The notes under the pieces: model-generated
The model's database searches: none
The model's input: the letters and a program-made list of their open reading frames with translations, nothing else
What the model was told of the DNA's origin: nothing
DNA from: Limnobacter alexandrii
GTDB lineage: Bacteria > Pseudomonadota > Gammaproteobacteria > Burkholderiales > Burkholderiaceae_B
Assembly: GCF_005871185.1 (NCBI RefSeq)
Contig: NZ_SWKN01000007.1
Span: 248,001-312,000 of the forward strand
DNA length: 64,000 nt
Reading direction: 5' to 3'
Shown here: positions 27,380 to 37,400 of the stretch, one piece after another
Layout: each line of letters begins with the position of its first letter
Position numbering within the stretch: the first letter of the stretch is position 1
Program-made: the position numbers and the translations under genes

Positions 27380-28762
27380 TTAAAAACAATCCAGCTTGTC
27401 GCGCAGAGCAGCCAGCGCCTTCTCAACGCGGTCAACACCAATCACTTCAATGCCATCAATGGGCTGCTTGGGTGCGTTGCTGGCTGGCACGATGGCATGG
27501 GTGAATCCAAGCTTGGCGGCCTCTCGCAAACGCTCTTGCCCACGCGGCGCTGGGCGCAATTCACCCGACAATCCAATTTCACCAAACACCACCAATTCTT
27601 TCGGCAGGCGTTTGTTTCGCAGAGAGGACACCATGGCCAACACAATGGCCAAATCGGCGGCAGGTTCTGAAATTCGCACACCGCCCACGGCATTGATGAA
27701 AATGTCCTGATCAAAAAACTGCAAACCTGCGTGGCGATGCATCACCGCCAACAACATGGCAAGGCGGTTTTGCTCAAGCCCCACCGACAACCTGCGCGGT
27801 GAAGGTGAATGCGATGAATCGACCAAGGCCTGTATTTCCACCAACAGTGGCCGGGCACCTTCTTGCGTGCACATGACGCAAGAACCTGCTACCCATTCGG
27901 CCGTTTGCGACAAAAACAAGGCTGAGGGGTTGTTGACACCTTTCAGTCCGCGATCGGTCATGGCGAACACGCCCAGCTCATTAACTGCACCAAACCGGTT
28001 TTTAAAGGCGCGCACCAGGCGGAACGAGGACTGCGAGTCGCCTTCAAAATACAGCACCGTATCCACAATATGCTCCAGCACGCGAGGACCGGCCAAGGTG
28101 CCTTCTTTGGTGACGTGGCCCACCAAAATGGTGGTAATGCCCATGGCTTTTGCCAGCCGGGTAAGCTGGCTTGCGCATTCACGCACCTGGCTGACCGATC
28201 CTGGCGCGGCACTCAGTTCGCTGGTATACAGGGTTTGAATGGAGTCGATGACCAGCACTTGAGGTTTGTGTGTTTCAAGCTGGGCCACAATTTGCTCCAG
28301 CTGAATTTCAGTCAACACATTCAAATTGGTGTGTTCCAGCCCCAGGCGTTGGGCACGCAAGGCAATTTGTCCAGCCGATTCCTCGCCGCTGACATACAGG
28401 GCAGAAGTATTTTTGGCCAGAGTAACCATGGACTGCAAAAGCAAGGTAGATTTGCCAATACCCGGGTCACCGCCCAGCAATACCACCATGCCCGGCACCA
28501 TGCCGCCGCCCAGCACACGGTCAAACTCGGGTACACCACTGCTGAAACGTGGATGGTCTTGTGCTTGAATCTCGGAAAGCTTGATGACACTGCTGCTTTG
28601 CGCGGCCAAGGCAGCAAACCGGCTGTGTTTAGGCGGCGCGGCAGCGCTGACTGCCGATTCAACCAGTGTGTTCCAACTGTTGCAATCGGTACATTGGCCC
28701 TGCCATTTCGCGAACACGGCACCACATTCAGTGCATTGGTATTGAGTTTTACTTTTGGCCAA
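27380..28762 (-). CDS. radA: DNA repair protein RadA
   Basis: 460 residues. RadA is a RecA-like ATPase that drives branch migration of recombination intermediates. The N-terminal C4 zinc finger reads CTECGAVF and CTDC; Walker A is GGDPGIGKST; the RadA-specific KNRFG motif is in FKNRFGAVNELG; the C-terminal third is the Lon-protease-like domain (LAIVLAMVSSLRN, ELVVFGEIGLSGELRP). It lies 21 bp after alr on the same strand and is probably translated from the same message. Confidence 0.97.
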   Translation of the reverse strand: MAKSKTQYQCTECGAVFAKWQGQCTDCNSWNTLVESAVSAAAPPKHSRFAALAAQSSSVIKLSEIQAQDHPRFSSGVPEFDRVLGGGMVPGMVVLLGGDPGIGKSTLLLQSMVTLAKNTSALYVSGEESAGQIALRAQRLGLEHTNLNVLTEIQLEQIVAQLETHKPQVLVIDSIQTLYTSELSAAPGSVSQVRECASQLTRLAKAMGITTILVGHVTKEGTLAGPRVLEHIVDTVLYFEGDSQSSFRLVRAFKNRFGAVNELGVFAMTDRGLKGVNNPSALFLSQTAEWVAGSCVMCTQEGARPLLVEIQALVDSSHSPSPRRLSVGLEQNRLAMLLAVMHRHAGLQFFDQDIFINAVGGVRISEPAADLAIVLAMVSSLRNKRLPKELVVFGEIGLSGELRPAPRGQERLREAAKLGFTHAIVPASNAPKQPIDGIEVIGVDRVEKALAALRDKLDCF

Positions 28763-28783
28763 AACGGCAGGTCCCTTTTACGA

Positions 28784-29881
28784 CTAGGCTTCTAAAAATG
28801 GCACACGGGGCGCAATCGCGCACAGCAGTTCATAACCAATGGTGCCACAACGGTCAGCCACCACATCGACCGGAATGTGCTCGCCCCACAATTCAACTGC
28901 ACTTCCAACATCGGCATTCGGAATGTGGCTGATATCAATCGTCATCATGTCCATCGACACGCGACCTGCCACAGGCGCAACCTGACCTTCCACATAGGTG
29001 GGCGTTCCGTCGGGTGCGTGGCGTGGGTAGCCATCGGCATATCCGCAGGCCACCACAGCGATACGCCCGCTGGCGCTGGCTTCCCACCGTGAGCCATAGC
29101 CAACCCGGTCGCCCTTCTTCACGGTCTGAACCGAAATAATCTCGCTGCTAAAAATCATCGCTGGCTTCAAGCCATAGTTGGCTGCCGCATTGGGGCCCGG
29201 GGTAGCGCCATAAATGGCAATTCCAGGGCGCGCAATATCACCCGCCAGGTCGGGAAAATTGAGGCTGCCTGCTGAATTGGCAAGACTGCTTTGCCAGTGG
29301 GCGGGCTTCAGTTCCGTCAGGGTTTGATATTGATTCTGTGCAAAAGGGGCACGAGCCCGAGGCTCAGCTTCGTCTGCATTCGCAAAATGCGTCATTAACA
29401 CCGGTGTGGGCCACTGATGCTTCAGGGTGAACGCGTCCAGCCACTGAATAGCAAGCCTGGCTTGAAGCGGCTGAAACCCCAGGCGATTCATGCCGGAATT
29501 CAACTTCAAAAAAATTCGTGGCTTGTGGGCAGGTGCCAGCTGCGTAAAAGTTTCAAGATCGTTCAACTGGTTTTGATTGTGAACCACCCAGTCGCAACGC
29601 AATTCTGCGGCCTTGAGCAAGTCTGCCCGATCAAAACAACCTTCGAGCAGCACAATGGGTTTATTCCAGCCCAGGCGACGCAAACTGGCTGCGCCGTCTA
29701 TCTCCAAAATGGCCAGGGCATCTGACTCTTGCAACCCCGCCATAATTCGTTCCAAACCATGCCCATAGGCGTTGGCCTTCACCACTGGCATCACCGCGAC
29801 ATTGCCCAGCAAGGCCCTGATTCTATTGATGTTGGCTGAAATGGCGGCAGGTTTGACCACTGCACGTATAGGTCGCGGCAT
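28784..29881 (-). CDS. alr: Alanine racemase
   Basis: 365 residues. Alr interconverts L- and D-alanine for peptidoglycan. The pyridoxal-phosphate Lys is Lys35 in VVKANAYGHG; the second catalytic base Tyr is in RVGYGSRWEA; the residues around MDMMTIDIS and the C-terminal barrel are as in the family. It is followed by radA after 21 bp and is divergent from lplT, with 159 bp between starts. Confidence 0.96.
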   Translation of the reverse strand: MPRPIRAVVKPAAISANINRIRALLGNVAVMPVVKANAYGHGLERIMAGLQESDALAILEIDGAASLRRLGWNKPIVLLEGCFDRADLLKAAELRCDWVVHNQNQLNDLETFTQLAPAHKPRIFLKLNSGMNRLGFQPLQARLAIQWLDAFTLKHQWPTPVLMTHFANADEAEPRARAPFAQNQYQTLTELKPAHWQSSLANSAGSLNFPDLAGDIARPGIAIYGATPGPNAAANYGLKPAMIFSSEIISVQTVKKGDRVGYGSRWEASASGRIAVVACGYADGYPRHAPDGTPTYVEGQVAPVAGRVSMDMMTIDISHIPNADVGSAVELWGEHIPVDVVADRCGTIGYELLCAIAPRVPFLEA

Positions 29882-30040
29882 GGGCTGGCAATTGATGGTT
29901 TAAGGGTTGGCTCGAACTTCGTAAAAAAGGCATTGCTTAATACGTGAAGCGTCTGGATATGATATAACGCCTCAACACCGTTGAACGAGCAGCGAAACGG
30001 CGAAATCGCACTAAATGGATTTCGCTCAATTCACAGTTGA

Positions 30041-31318
30041 ATGAAACCCGGCTTTTACACCATCATGGCGGCGCAGTTTTTCTCGTCGCTCGCAGACAAC
30101 GCACTTTTGATTGCGGCAATCGCATTGCTGTTTCAAATCCAGTCGCCTGACTGGATGACGCCATTGTTGAAGCTGTTCTTCGTGGTGTCGTATGTGCTTT
30201 TGGCACCCTTTGTTGGCGGCTTTGCAGACACCCTGCCCAAAGGCAAGGTGATGCTGATTACAAACTCCATCAAAATTGTGGGCTGCCTGATGATGTTTTT
30301 CGGCGTGCACCCACTGCTTTCCTACGCAGTGGTTGGGCTGGGTGCAGCGGCCTACTCACCCGCCAAATACGGCATCCTGACCGAATTACTACCGCACGAC
30401 AGGCTTGTAGAGGCCAATGGCTGGATCGAGGGGCTCACTGTGTTGTCAATCATTTTGGGCACTGTGTTAGGCGGTGTCCTGATTGCACCGGGCACCAGCC
30501 AGTACCTTATGCAGCTGCACATTCCGGGCGTCACCGACAACATGGACACACCCGCCGAGGCCGCAATTTTTGTCATCACTTCAGGTTATTTGATTGCCGC
30601 GATTTTCAACTTCAAGATTCCCGACACAGGCGCACGTTACGAGCCCCAGCTAAACCATCCAATCATCATGACCCGCAAGTTTTTCGGCTGTGTAAAACAG
30701 TTGTGGAACGACAAGCTGGGTCAAATTTCATTGGCAGTCACCACGCTTTTTTGGGGTGCCGGCGCCACCCTTCAATTCATTGTGCTGAAATGGGCTGAAA
30801 GTGCCTTGGGCTTGCCCCTGGACAAAGGCGCGATCCTTCAAGGCGTTTGCGCATTTGGTGTGGCTGCCGGTGCAGTGGCTGCGGCCAAAATGATTCCCTT
30901 GAAAAAATCAATGCTGGTACTGCCCATGGGTATTTTGATGGGTATTGTGTGCATGACGATGGTGCTGGTCAACGACCAAGGCATGGCCTACCTGCTAATC
31001 ACGGTAATTGGTGCCCTGAGCGGATTTTTCGTAGTGCCCATGAATGCCTTGCTTCAACACCGAGGCCATGTGCTGATGAGCGCTGGACGATCCATCGCCA
31101 TTCAAAATTTCAATGAAAACATTTCAGTGCTGACCATGCTTGGCATTTACGCCATTTTGATCAGTTTTGATGTGCACGTGAACAACGTGATTTTGATGTT
31201 TGGCGGTTTTGTGATGGCCACCATGTTGATGGTGATTCTTTGGCATCGCCGAAACCAGCGCCTGTACAACGTAGAAGCAAGAATTGGTGAAGACCGCCCT
31301 GTGGGCGTGCCACTGTAA
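30041..31318 (+). CDS. lplT: Lysophospholipid transporter LplT (MFS)
   Basis: 425 residues with about twelve hydrophobic helices of the major facilitator superfamily. The start FYTIMAAQFFSSLADNALLIAAIALL-like region with its buried Asn/Asp, and PTKYGIL-like SPAKYGILTELLPHDRLVEANGW, match LplT. LplT flips lysophospholipids such as lyso-phosphatidylethanolamine inward for re-acylation. In E. coli the acyltransferase gene aas is adjacent; it is absent here. The gene ends 8 bp from the convergent glycosylase gene. A possible TATGAT lies at 29958-29963 but the -35 is poorly spaced. Confidence 0.9.
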   Translation: MKPGFYTIMAAQFFSSLADNALLIAAIALLFQIQSPDWMTPLLKLFFVVSYVLLAPFVGGFADTLPKGKVMLITNSIKIVGCLMMFFGVHPLLSYAVVGLGAAAYSPAKYGILTELLPHDRLVEANGWIEGLTVLSIILGTVLGGVLIAPGTSQYLMQLHIPGVTDNMDTPAEAAIFVITSGYLIAAIFNFKIPDTGARYEPQLNHPIIMTRKFFGCVKQLWNDKLGQISLAVTTLFWGAGATLQFIVLKWAESALGLPLDKGAILQGVCAFGVAAGAVAAAKMIPLKKSMLVLPMGILMGIVCMTMVLVNDQGMAYLLITVIGALSGFFVVPMNALLQHRGHVLMSAGRSIAIQNFNENISVLTMLGIYAILISFDVHVNNVILMFGGFVMATMLMVILWHRRNQRLYNVEARIGEDRPVGVPL

Positions 31319-31326
31319 CAAGCAAG

Positions 31327-32034
31327 TTACACAATACCTTGCTGTTTCAACAACAACAAATCGTCCCACACTTTTGATTTTTCCTCTGGCCTGCGCAACA
31401 GGTAGGCCGGGTGGTAAGTGACCACTGCAGGAATATCAAGGCCATCCAGAGGAACCTGGTGAACCACGCCCCGCAATTCTCCCACTGGCTTTTTGGTGTT
31501 CAACAGGGTTTGAATTGCAAAACGCCCCACCAACAACAACACTTTGGGTTGATTGGCTTTTATCTGCTGAAGCAGGTACGGCGAACACTGCTCAATTTCC
31601 GCTTGTTCGGGATTGCGATTGCCCGGTGGGTGGCACTTCACCACATTGGCTATGTAAGTGTTGCTTGTGCGGCTTGCCCCAATTGCCTTCAACATGCGGT
31701 CCAGCAACTGACCTGATTTACCCACAAATGGCAGGCCTGAAGCATCCTCCTCTACGCCCGGACCTTCACCCACCACCATCAGGGGCGCATGGGGTATGCC
31801 ATCGGCAAACACGGTTTGCTTGCGTGTTTCGCACAGGCCACATTTTCTGCAAGCGGCAACCATCTCTCGCAGCGACTCCAGCGAGAGTGCGTCGGGCAAA
31901 TTGGCTTCTGACGCCTCGCGATCCTCTGTTGCCACCGAGCCAGACTTTGAAAGGCTATCTTGCTCCCTCAATTCCCAAACGGGACCGATGCCCATGGCAT
32001 TGAACAGATCGGCTTTGCTTCGAGTGCTTGTCAT
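31327..32034 (-). CDS. Uracil-DNA glycosylase, family 4
   Basis: 235 residues. The core (about residue 50 onward) has GEGPGVEED with the catalytic acid, the FVGKSGQLLD block, and HPAYLLRRP. Four cysteines in the pattern CRKC, KC and QC fit the [4Fe-4S] cluster. It removes uracil from deaminated cytosine. The ATG overlaps the rimI stop by one base (TAATG). The first 50 residues are poorly conserved and low in recognisable structure. It is the last gene of ispD-ispF-tsaB-rimI-glycosylase. A different glycosylase of family 5 is at 5316-5993. Confidence 0.92.
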   Translation of the reverse strand: MTSTRSKADLFNAMGIGPVWELREQDSLSKSGSVATEDREASEANLPDALSLESLREMVAACRKCGLCETRKQTVFADGIPHAPLMVVGEGPGVEEDASGLPFVGKSGQLLDRMLKAIGASRTSNTYIANVVKCHPPGNRNPEQAEIEQCSPYLLQQIKANQPKVLLLVGRFAIQTLLNTKKPVGELRGVVHQVPLDGLDIPAVVTYHPAYLLRRPEEKSKVWDDLLLLKQQGIV

Positions 32035-32492
32035 TAAAGTGAGCCTGTAAATCGTTTAAACATCACCAAGGCATCTTCGCGACCCAGTTGAGACGGGTAG
32101 TAATTCTTGCGCGCACCGATCAACTTGAACCCCTCTTTTTCGTACAAATTCTTGGCGGTTACATTACTCGGCCTGACTTCCAGCAGCATGCCGGTTGCAT
32201 TGGCCAGTTTGGCCTGACCCATGCCCCACTGCAACAGGTGTTTGCCGTGCCCCAACCCTTGCAAGTCAGCACGAATGGAAATATTCAGCAGGTGGTACTC
32301 GTCCACTACATGCATCATGACAATGTAGCCGGCCAACTCCTCGTTCAGCCACATGCAATGCATGTGGTAACCCGCCCGCAAGGAATCGAGAAAATTGCGA
32401 TCCGTCCAGGGAAACTCGTAAATCTGGTTCTCAACCAGAATTACGGCGGGCACATCAGCCTCTGTCATGGGTCGAATACTAAACAGCGCCAT
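32034..32492 (-). CDS. rimI: Ribosomal protein S18-alanine N-acetyltransferase
   Basis: 152 residues, a single GNAT domain. RimI acetylates the N-terminal Ala of ribosomal protein S18. Visible GNAT elements: IRPMTEADV at the start, NISIRADLQGLGHGKHLLQ as the acetyl-CoA pyrophosphate loop (Q/R-x2-G-x-G), LEVRPSNVTAKNLYEKEGF as motif B. The position directly after tsaB (14-bp overlap) is the usual one for rimI and supports the call over other GNATs. Confidence 0.9.
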   Translation of the reverse strand: MALFSIRPMTEADVPAVILVENQIYEFPWTDRNFLDSLRAGYHMHCMWLNEELAGYIVMMHVVDEYHLLNISIRADLQGLGHGKHLLQWGMGQAKLANATGMLLEVRPSNVTAKNLYEKEGFKLIGARKNYYPSQLGREDALVMFKRFTGSL

Positions 32493-33183
32493 GTTTCAAA
32501 GCCAATCGTTCAGTGGTGGTTTGCGCAACCTTGTCACGCACATACAAAGGTTGGCAGTCAAACGGCGCAGCCACTCGTCCTGCCGAAAACTCTTGCCATG
32601 CCAACTGCGCCAGCCGAATTGCAGACACCTCGCCCTGTTGTACCTCAGTGCGTGAACCTTGCAGTTGGGCATACAAATGCGCATCGCACACAGCAGGTCC
32701 CTGAATATTTTGCAATTCCACCATGGCCAGCAAGTGTGGTGGCTTGATCCATTCAGTGCCCAGCCCGGTTCGCTGAATACAAGCTGCGTAAATTTCGCTC
32801 AAGCGTGCGTCCATTAAAACAGTGACCGGCTGGTCTTGCGGCTGGGCCGGCAACATGCATTCAAAACTGGTCAACGGCACAGTGGGCACCTTCCACGCCA
32901 CAGCCAAGCCCTGCGCAATTCCACATGCGGTGCGCAGGCTGGTGAAGCCACCTGGCCCAATGTCAACCGCAACAGCCGCACACTGGGTTTGGCTTAAACC
33001 CGCCTGTTTAAAATGTTGCTGAATCAAGGGCAGCAGTTGCGCCGACTGGCTTTTGTAATCGGCAATGTCAAAGCTGAACAAGCAAGTAGCGAGGGAATTT
33101 GAAGCACCTGGTTCGGCTGCTGCAGCCACTTTGGCCACGCCAGAACTTGTACTGATTGCCAAAATAAACCGGGAAACCATCAC
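32479..33183 (-). CDS. tsaB: tRNA threonylcarbamoyladenosine biosynthesis protein TsaB
   Basis: 234 residues. TsaB partners TsaD and TsaE in making t6A37 on tRNAs that read ANN codons. The ASKHA fold is recognised from ILAISTSS at the start, [23 protein letters not shown] and [13 protein letters not shown]. It overlaps ispF by 4 bp (ATGA) and rimI by 14 bp, so the five genes from ispD are translationally coupled. Confidence 0.94.
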   Translation of the reverse strand: MMVSRFILAISTSSGVAKVAAAAEPGASNSLATCLFSFDIADYKSQSAQLLPLIQQHFKQAGLSQTQCAAVAVDIGPGGFTSLRTACGIAQGLAVAWKVPTVPLTSFECMLPAQPQDQPVTVLMDARLSEIYAACIQRTGLGTEWIKPPHLLAMVELQNIQGPAVCDAHLYAQLQGSRTEVQQGEVSAIRLAQLAWQEFSAGRVAAPFDCQPLYVRDKVAQTTTERLALKHGAV

Positions 33184-33674
33184 TCGCCTTTCACCATCAG
33201 CACCACAGCTTGCGCCTCAATGGCTTCCTTGCGCCCCAGGTATCCCAGCTTCTCATTGGTTTTGGCTTTGATGTTCACCGCATCCAAGGGCAAGCCGCAA
33301 AGGCCGCTCAAACTGGCGTGCATGGCAACCATGTGAGGTGCAAGTTTTGGGCTTTGGCAAACCAGGGTGGAATCTACATTGATCAAAGTAAATCCTTTTT
33401 GCTTCGCTTTCTCGATGACATTTTTTAACAGCACACCGCTGTCAGCGCCCTCAAATTGTGGGTCTGTATCTGAAAAATGGGTCCCAATGTCGCCCATGGC
33501 GCAGGCCCCCAAAATTGCATCGGTAATTGCATGCAACAAAGCATCTGCATCGGAATGGCCCAGCAAGCCCAGTTCAGAAGGAATATGAAGCCCGCCCAAA
33601 ACCAGCTTGCGCCCCTCAACCAGGCGATGCACATCGTAACCTTGCCCCACTCGCAGGCGGCTAATTTCAGTCAT
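33180..33674 (-). CDS. ispF: 2-C-methyl-D-erythritol 2,4-cyclodiphosphate synthase
   Basis: 164 residues. IspF is the fifth enzyme of the MEP isoprenoid pathway. Metal ligands are in GYDVHR and the His of [34 protein letters not shown] is the flexible substrate loop. It overlaps ispD by 4 bp and tsaB by 4 bp. Confidence 0.97.
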   Translation of the reverse strand: MTEISRLRVGQGYDVHRLVEGRKLVLGGLHIPSELGLLGHSDADALLHAITDAILGACAMGDIGTHFSDTDPQFEGADSGVLLKNVIEKAKQKGFTLINVDSTLVCQSPKLAPHMVAMHASLSGLCGLPLDAVNIKAKTNEKLGYLGRKEAIEAQAVVLMVKGE

Positions 33675-34402
33675 TCAGTGCACTCCTGATGTAAATCCAG
33701 CAATTTGGCCACTATTCGTAAATCTTCAGCCTGGGTAATCTTCATGTTCTCTACATGCCCCGGCACAATCAAGGGCCCAATGCCCATGGTTTCAATGGCA
33801 CTTGCATCGTCGGTCAACTGGGCGCCTTTGTACAGGCACTCGGAAATCGCCATGCTCAATGCCTGCGCCCGAAACATTTGTGGGGTTTGCGCAGCCCACA
33901 ATTGATCTCGGGGTATGGTGTGCAGAGCAATTACTTCGCCCTCCTCGGCCACACTGGTTTTCTTCAAGGTATCAGCCACAGGCAAGGCCAGCAACGCCCC
34001 TGCAACATGTTCACTGCCTTGGTCGATCAAGCTTTTCAACGCAGCGGCACTCAAGCCGGGGCGGGCGGCGTCGTGCACCAGTACCCAATCGGTTTCGCTG
34101 ACCAAAAAATTTTGCAGCAAATGATTCAGCCCATTCAACACGCTGTTCACACGTTCCTGGCCACCCACCGGTAGGCACTGCACCTTTGGATTGCCCTGGA
34201 ACAGCGCCGTGGCTGTAGTGTCGTCCCGCGCCACCACCACAAACACTTGTTCAACACGTGGATCGGCCAAAAGCGCGTGTACACTAAGTTCCAGCACTGT
34301 TTTTGTGCCCAGCATGGCGTATTGCTTGGGAGTATTTCCTCCAAAGCGACGCCCCGCACCACCCGCGGGCACCAATCCAAAATATCTGGCAGTTCTTGCC
34401 AT
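33671..34402 (-). CDS. ispD: 2-C-methyl-D-erythritol 4-phosphate cytidylyltransferase
   Basis: 243 residues. IspD joins MEP to CTP in isoprenoid synthesis. The nucleotide-binding start is [18 protein letters not shown] with the conserved Arg and Lys; VHDAARPG and the DDASAIE block are also present. It is the first gene of the overlapped set ispD-ispF-tsaB-rimI-glycosylase. A minus-strand promoter with TATTAT (34438-34443) and TTGGGT (34461-34466) at 17 bases lies upstream, sharing DNA with a possible mfd promoter. Confidence 0.97.
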   Translation of the reverse strand: MARTARYFGLVPAGGAGRRFGGNTPKQYAMLGTKTVLELSVHALLADPRVEQVFVVVARDDTTATALFQGNPKVQCLPVGGQERVNSVLNGLNHLLQNFLVSETDWVLVHDAARPGLSAAALKSLIDQGSEHVAGALLALPVADTLKKTSVAEEGEVIALHTIPRDQLWAAQTPQMFRAQALSMAISECLYKGAQLTDDASAIETMGIGPLIVPGHVENMKITQAEDLRIVAKLLDLHQECTE

Positions 34403-34433
34403 GAAAGCCTGTTCCTATGCGGGCACTTGCCGC

Positions 34434-34466
34434 CGTATAATACGGGCCTTGATTCATCGACCCAAA
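34434..34466. promoter_or_regulatory. Divergent ispD / mfd promoter with a palindromic -10
   Basis: The 13-bp inverted repeat CCGTAT-A-ATACGG (34434-34446) reads TATAAT on the plus strand (34437-34442) and TATTAT on the minus strand (34438-34443). For ispD a TTGGGT -35 (34461-34466) sits at 17 bases. For mfd the -35 is weak (TTCCTA or neighbours near 34413-34419). One -10 element may serve both genes. Confidence 0.55.
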
Positions 34467-34497
34467 ACCCGAACTTGAAGCCCACTGGAAAACCAGC

Positions 34498-37400
34498 ATG
34501 GTTGCAGTATCCAAGCGGGCAAACTTTATGCTGTCACATTTTACTTCTTCTTTTCAGCTAACCGGTGGCCACAGGCTCAGCTTGGCGCACCCGCCCGGCA
34601 GTGCTGACGCATTTTTGCTGGGGCAACTGTGCACACAGGCCCAACAGCAAAACAAACTTTGCCTGATCACCTGCGCCAACCCGCACGACGCGACCCGACT
34701 GCAAGAGGAAATCTCCCTGTTTGCCCCCAGCCTGAAGGTGCATTACCTGCCCGATTGGGAAACATTGCCCTATGACAGCTTGTCCGCTCACCAAGACTTG
34801 GTGTCTGAACGCCTGGCCACGCTGTATCAAACCCAACGTGGCGATCTCGATGTGCTGATCACCGCAGCCAGCACAGCCATTCAAAAACTGGCGCCACCGT
34901 CTTTTTTGGCAGGCAGCACCTTCTACTTCAAAACTGGCGACAAACTGAATGAGAAAAAGCTGCGTGAGCAATTGACCATTGCAGGCTACAGCCATGTGTC
35001 GCAAGTGATGACCCCCGGTGAATACTGCATTCGGGGCGGCATTATCGACTTGTTTGCGACTGGCACTGCTTTGCCTTTTCGCATCGATTTGTTTGATGAT
35101 GAAATTGAATCCATCAAAACATTTGATGTGGACACACAACGCAGCCTTTACCCTGTACGCGAAATGCGCTTGCTGCCCGGTCGCGAATATCCAATGGATG
35201 AACAAAGCCGTGCGCAGTTTCGCAGCAAGTGGCGCGAACGCTTCGAAGGCGACCCCTCGAAAGTTGGCATTTACCGCGACATGGGCACGGGCGTGGCCAG
35301 TGCAGGTATTGAGTACTACCTGCCCCTGTTTTTCGAGAACACCGCCAGTCTGGTTGATTACCTGCCGAACAAAGAATTGGTGTTCATTCAACATGGCGAT
35401 GTAGACCAAGCCTTGCAAACGTTCTGGGCAGACACACAAAGCCGGTTTGACTTTCTGTCAAAAGACATTCAACGCCCTATTCTTCGGCCTTCCGAAATTT
35501 ACCTGAATGCCAATGAATTCTTCAGCAGTTTCGAGAATGCTGCGCGCGTGAATTTGTCGGCATCCAAAAACGCTTTGGTGCCTGAATACAGTGGCGCACT
35601 GCTGCCCGACTTGGCAGCAGATCGCAAAGCAGACGACCCGATTTTCAAGTTTCGAGGTCTGGTGGAACGAACAGGTGCAGGCAGCTACAAGCAAGTGATC
35701 ATGGTGGCGCCCAGCGATGGCCGCCGGGAAACACTGAACCAGTATTTTCTGGAACACAAACTAAAACCACACCAAACCGAAACACTGCAAAGTGCGCTGG
35801 AAAGTGACGAGCGTTTTGTGTTGTGTACCGCCGTGCTGGATCAGGGTTTTGGTGTTCACCGCGGGTTGGAAGCACAAGTTGCATTCGTAACCGAAGCGGA
35901 ATTATTCTCGCTCTCGCCACGCCGTCGCGGTGCGCGCAGGCAGCAGGAAAGGCAAAGCAACGTTGAATCCATGATTCGCGATTTGTCTGAACTGAAAATT
36001 GGCGACCCTGTGGTACACCAGCAGCATGGCATTGGGCGATACAAAGGACTGATCAGCATGGACCTTGGCGAAGGTGCCTCGGAATTTCTGCACCTTGAAT
36101 ATGCAAACGGTTCGAACCTGTTTGTGCCGGTTGCCCAGCTGCATGTGATTGCCCGCTACAGCGGCGCAGACCCCGAAAATGCACCCGTGCATGCTTTGGG
36201 TTCAGGCCAATGGGAAAAGGCGAAAAAGAAAGCGGCAAAAATGGTGCGCGACACCGCGGCTGAATTGCTGAATCTTTATGCCCGTCGAGCCTTGCGCAAA
36301 GGTCATGAATTCAAGCTGAGCATTGGCGACTACGAAGCCTTTGTTGAAAAATTCGGCTTCGAAGAAACCGCCGACCAAGCCGCTGCAATTCGCGCAGTAA
36401 TCGCCGACATGACCTCGCCCCGCCCCATGGACCGTTTGGTGTGTGGCGACGTGGGCTTTGGCAAAACCGAAGTGGCATTGCGCGCTGCATTTGTCAGCGT
36501 AATGGATGGCAAGCAAGTGGTGCTGCTGGCCCCCACCACTTTGTTGGCCGAACAACACTTTCAAACCTTCTCTGATCGGTTTTCTGATTGGCCAGTCAAG
36601 GTGGTGGAGCTGTCACGTTTCAAGTCGCCTAAGGAAATTCGCGATGCTGTTGAATTAATCAACAGTGGTCGCGCAGACATTATTATTGGCACCCACAAAG
36701 TACTCAGCTCTGAAGTTGAGTTCTCACGCCTTGGTTTGGTGATCATTGATGAAGAACATCGATTCGGTGTACGCCAAAAAGAAGCCTTGAAAAATCTGCG
36801 CGCTGAAGTAGATGTGCTTACGCTGACAGCAACACCCATTCCACGCACACTGGCCATGAGCATGGAAGGCATTCGCGACTTCTCCGTAATCGCCACTGCT
36901 CCGCAGCGCCGCCTGTCGATTAAAACATTCGTACGCCGAGAAACTGACAGCGTCATTCGTGAAGCTGTACTTCGTGAATTGAAACGTGGCGGACAGGTCT
37001 ACTACCTTCACAACGAGGTGGACACCATCGAGAATCGACGTGAAGCGCTTGAGAAAATTTTGCCTGAAGCACGCATTGGTATTGCGCATGGGCAAATGAA
37101 TGAACGCGACCTTGAACGCGTGATGCGCGACTTTTATCAGCAACGTTTCAATGTGTTGTTGTGCACTACCATCATTGAAACCGGCATTGATGTACCCACA
37201 GCCAACACGATTGTCATTCACCGTGCCGACAAATTTGGTTTGGCACAATTACACCAACTGCGAGGCCGGGTTGGCAGAAGTCACCACCAGGCGTACGCCT
37301 ACATGATGGTGAACAATGAAGAAGGTTTGAGTAAAAACGCCGAACGCAGGCTTGAAGCCATCACCATGATGGAAGACCTTGGCAGCGGCTTTTATTTGGC

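Noticed and set aside
29933-29963. Possible lplT promoter TTGCTT ... TATGAT
   Set aside because: Spacing is 19 bases and both hexamers are imperfect; not enough to annotate.
34558-35439. 293-codon minus-strand open frame over the mfd 5' part
   Set aside because: Antisense to conserved mfd domains, no recognisable motif and no ribosome-binding site.
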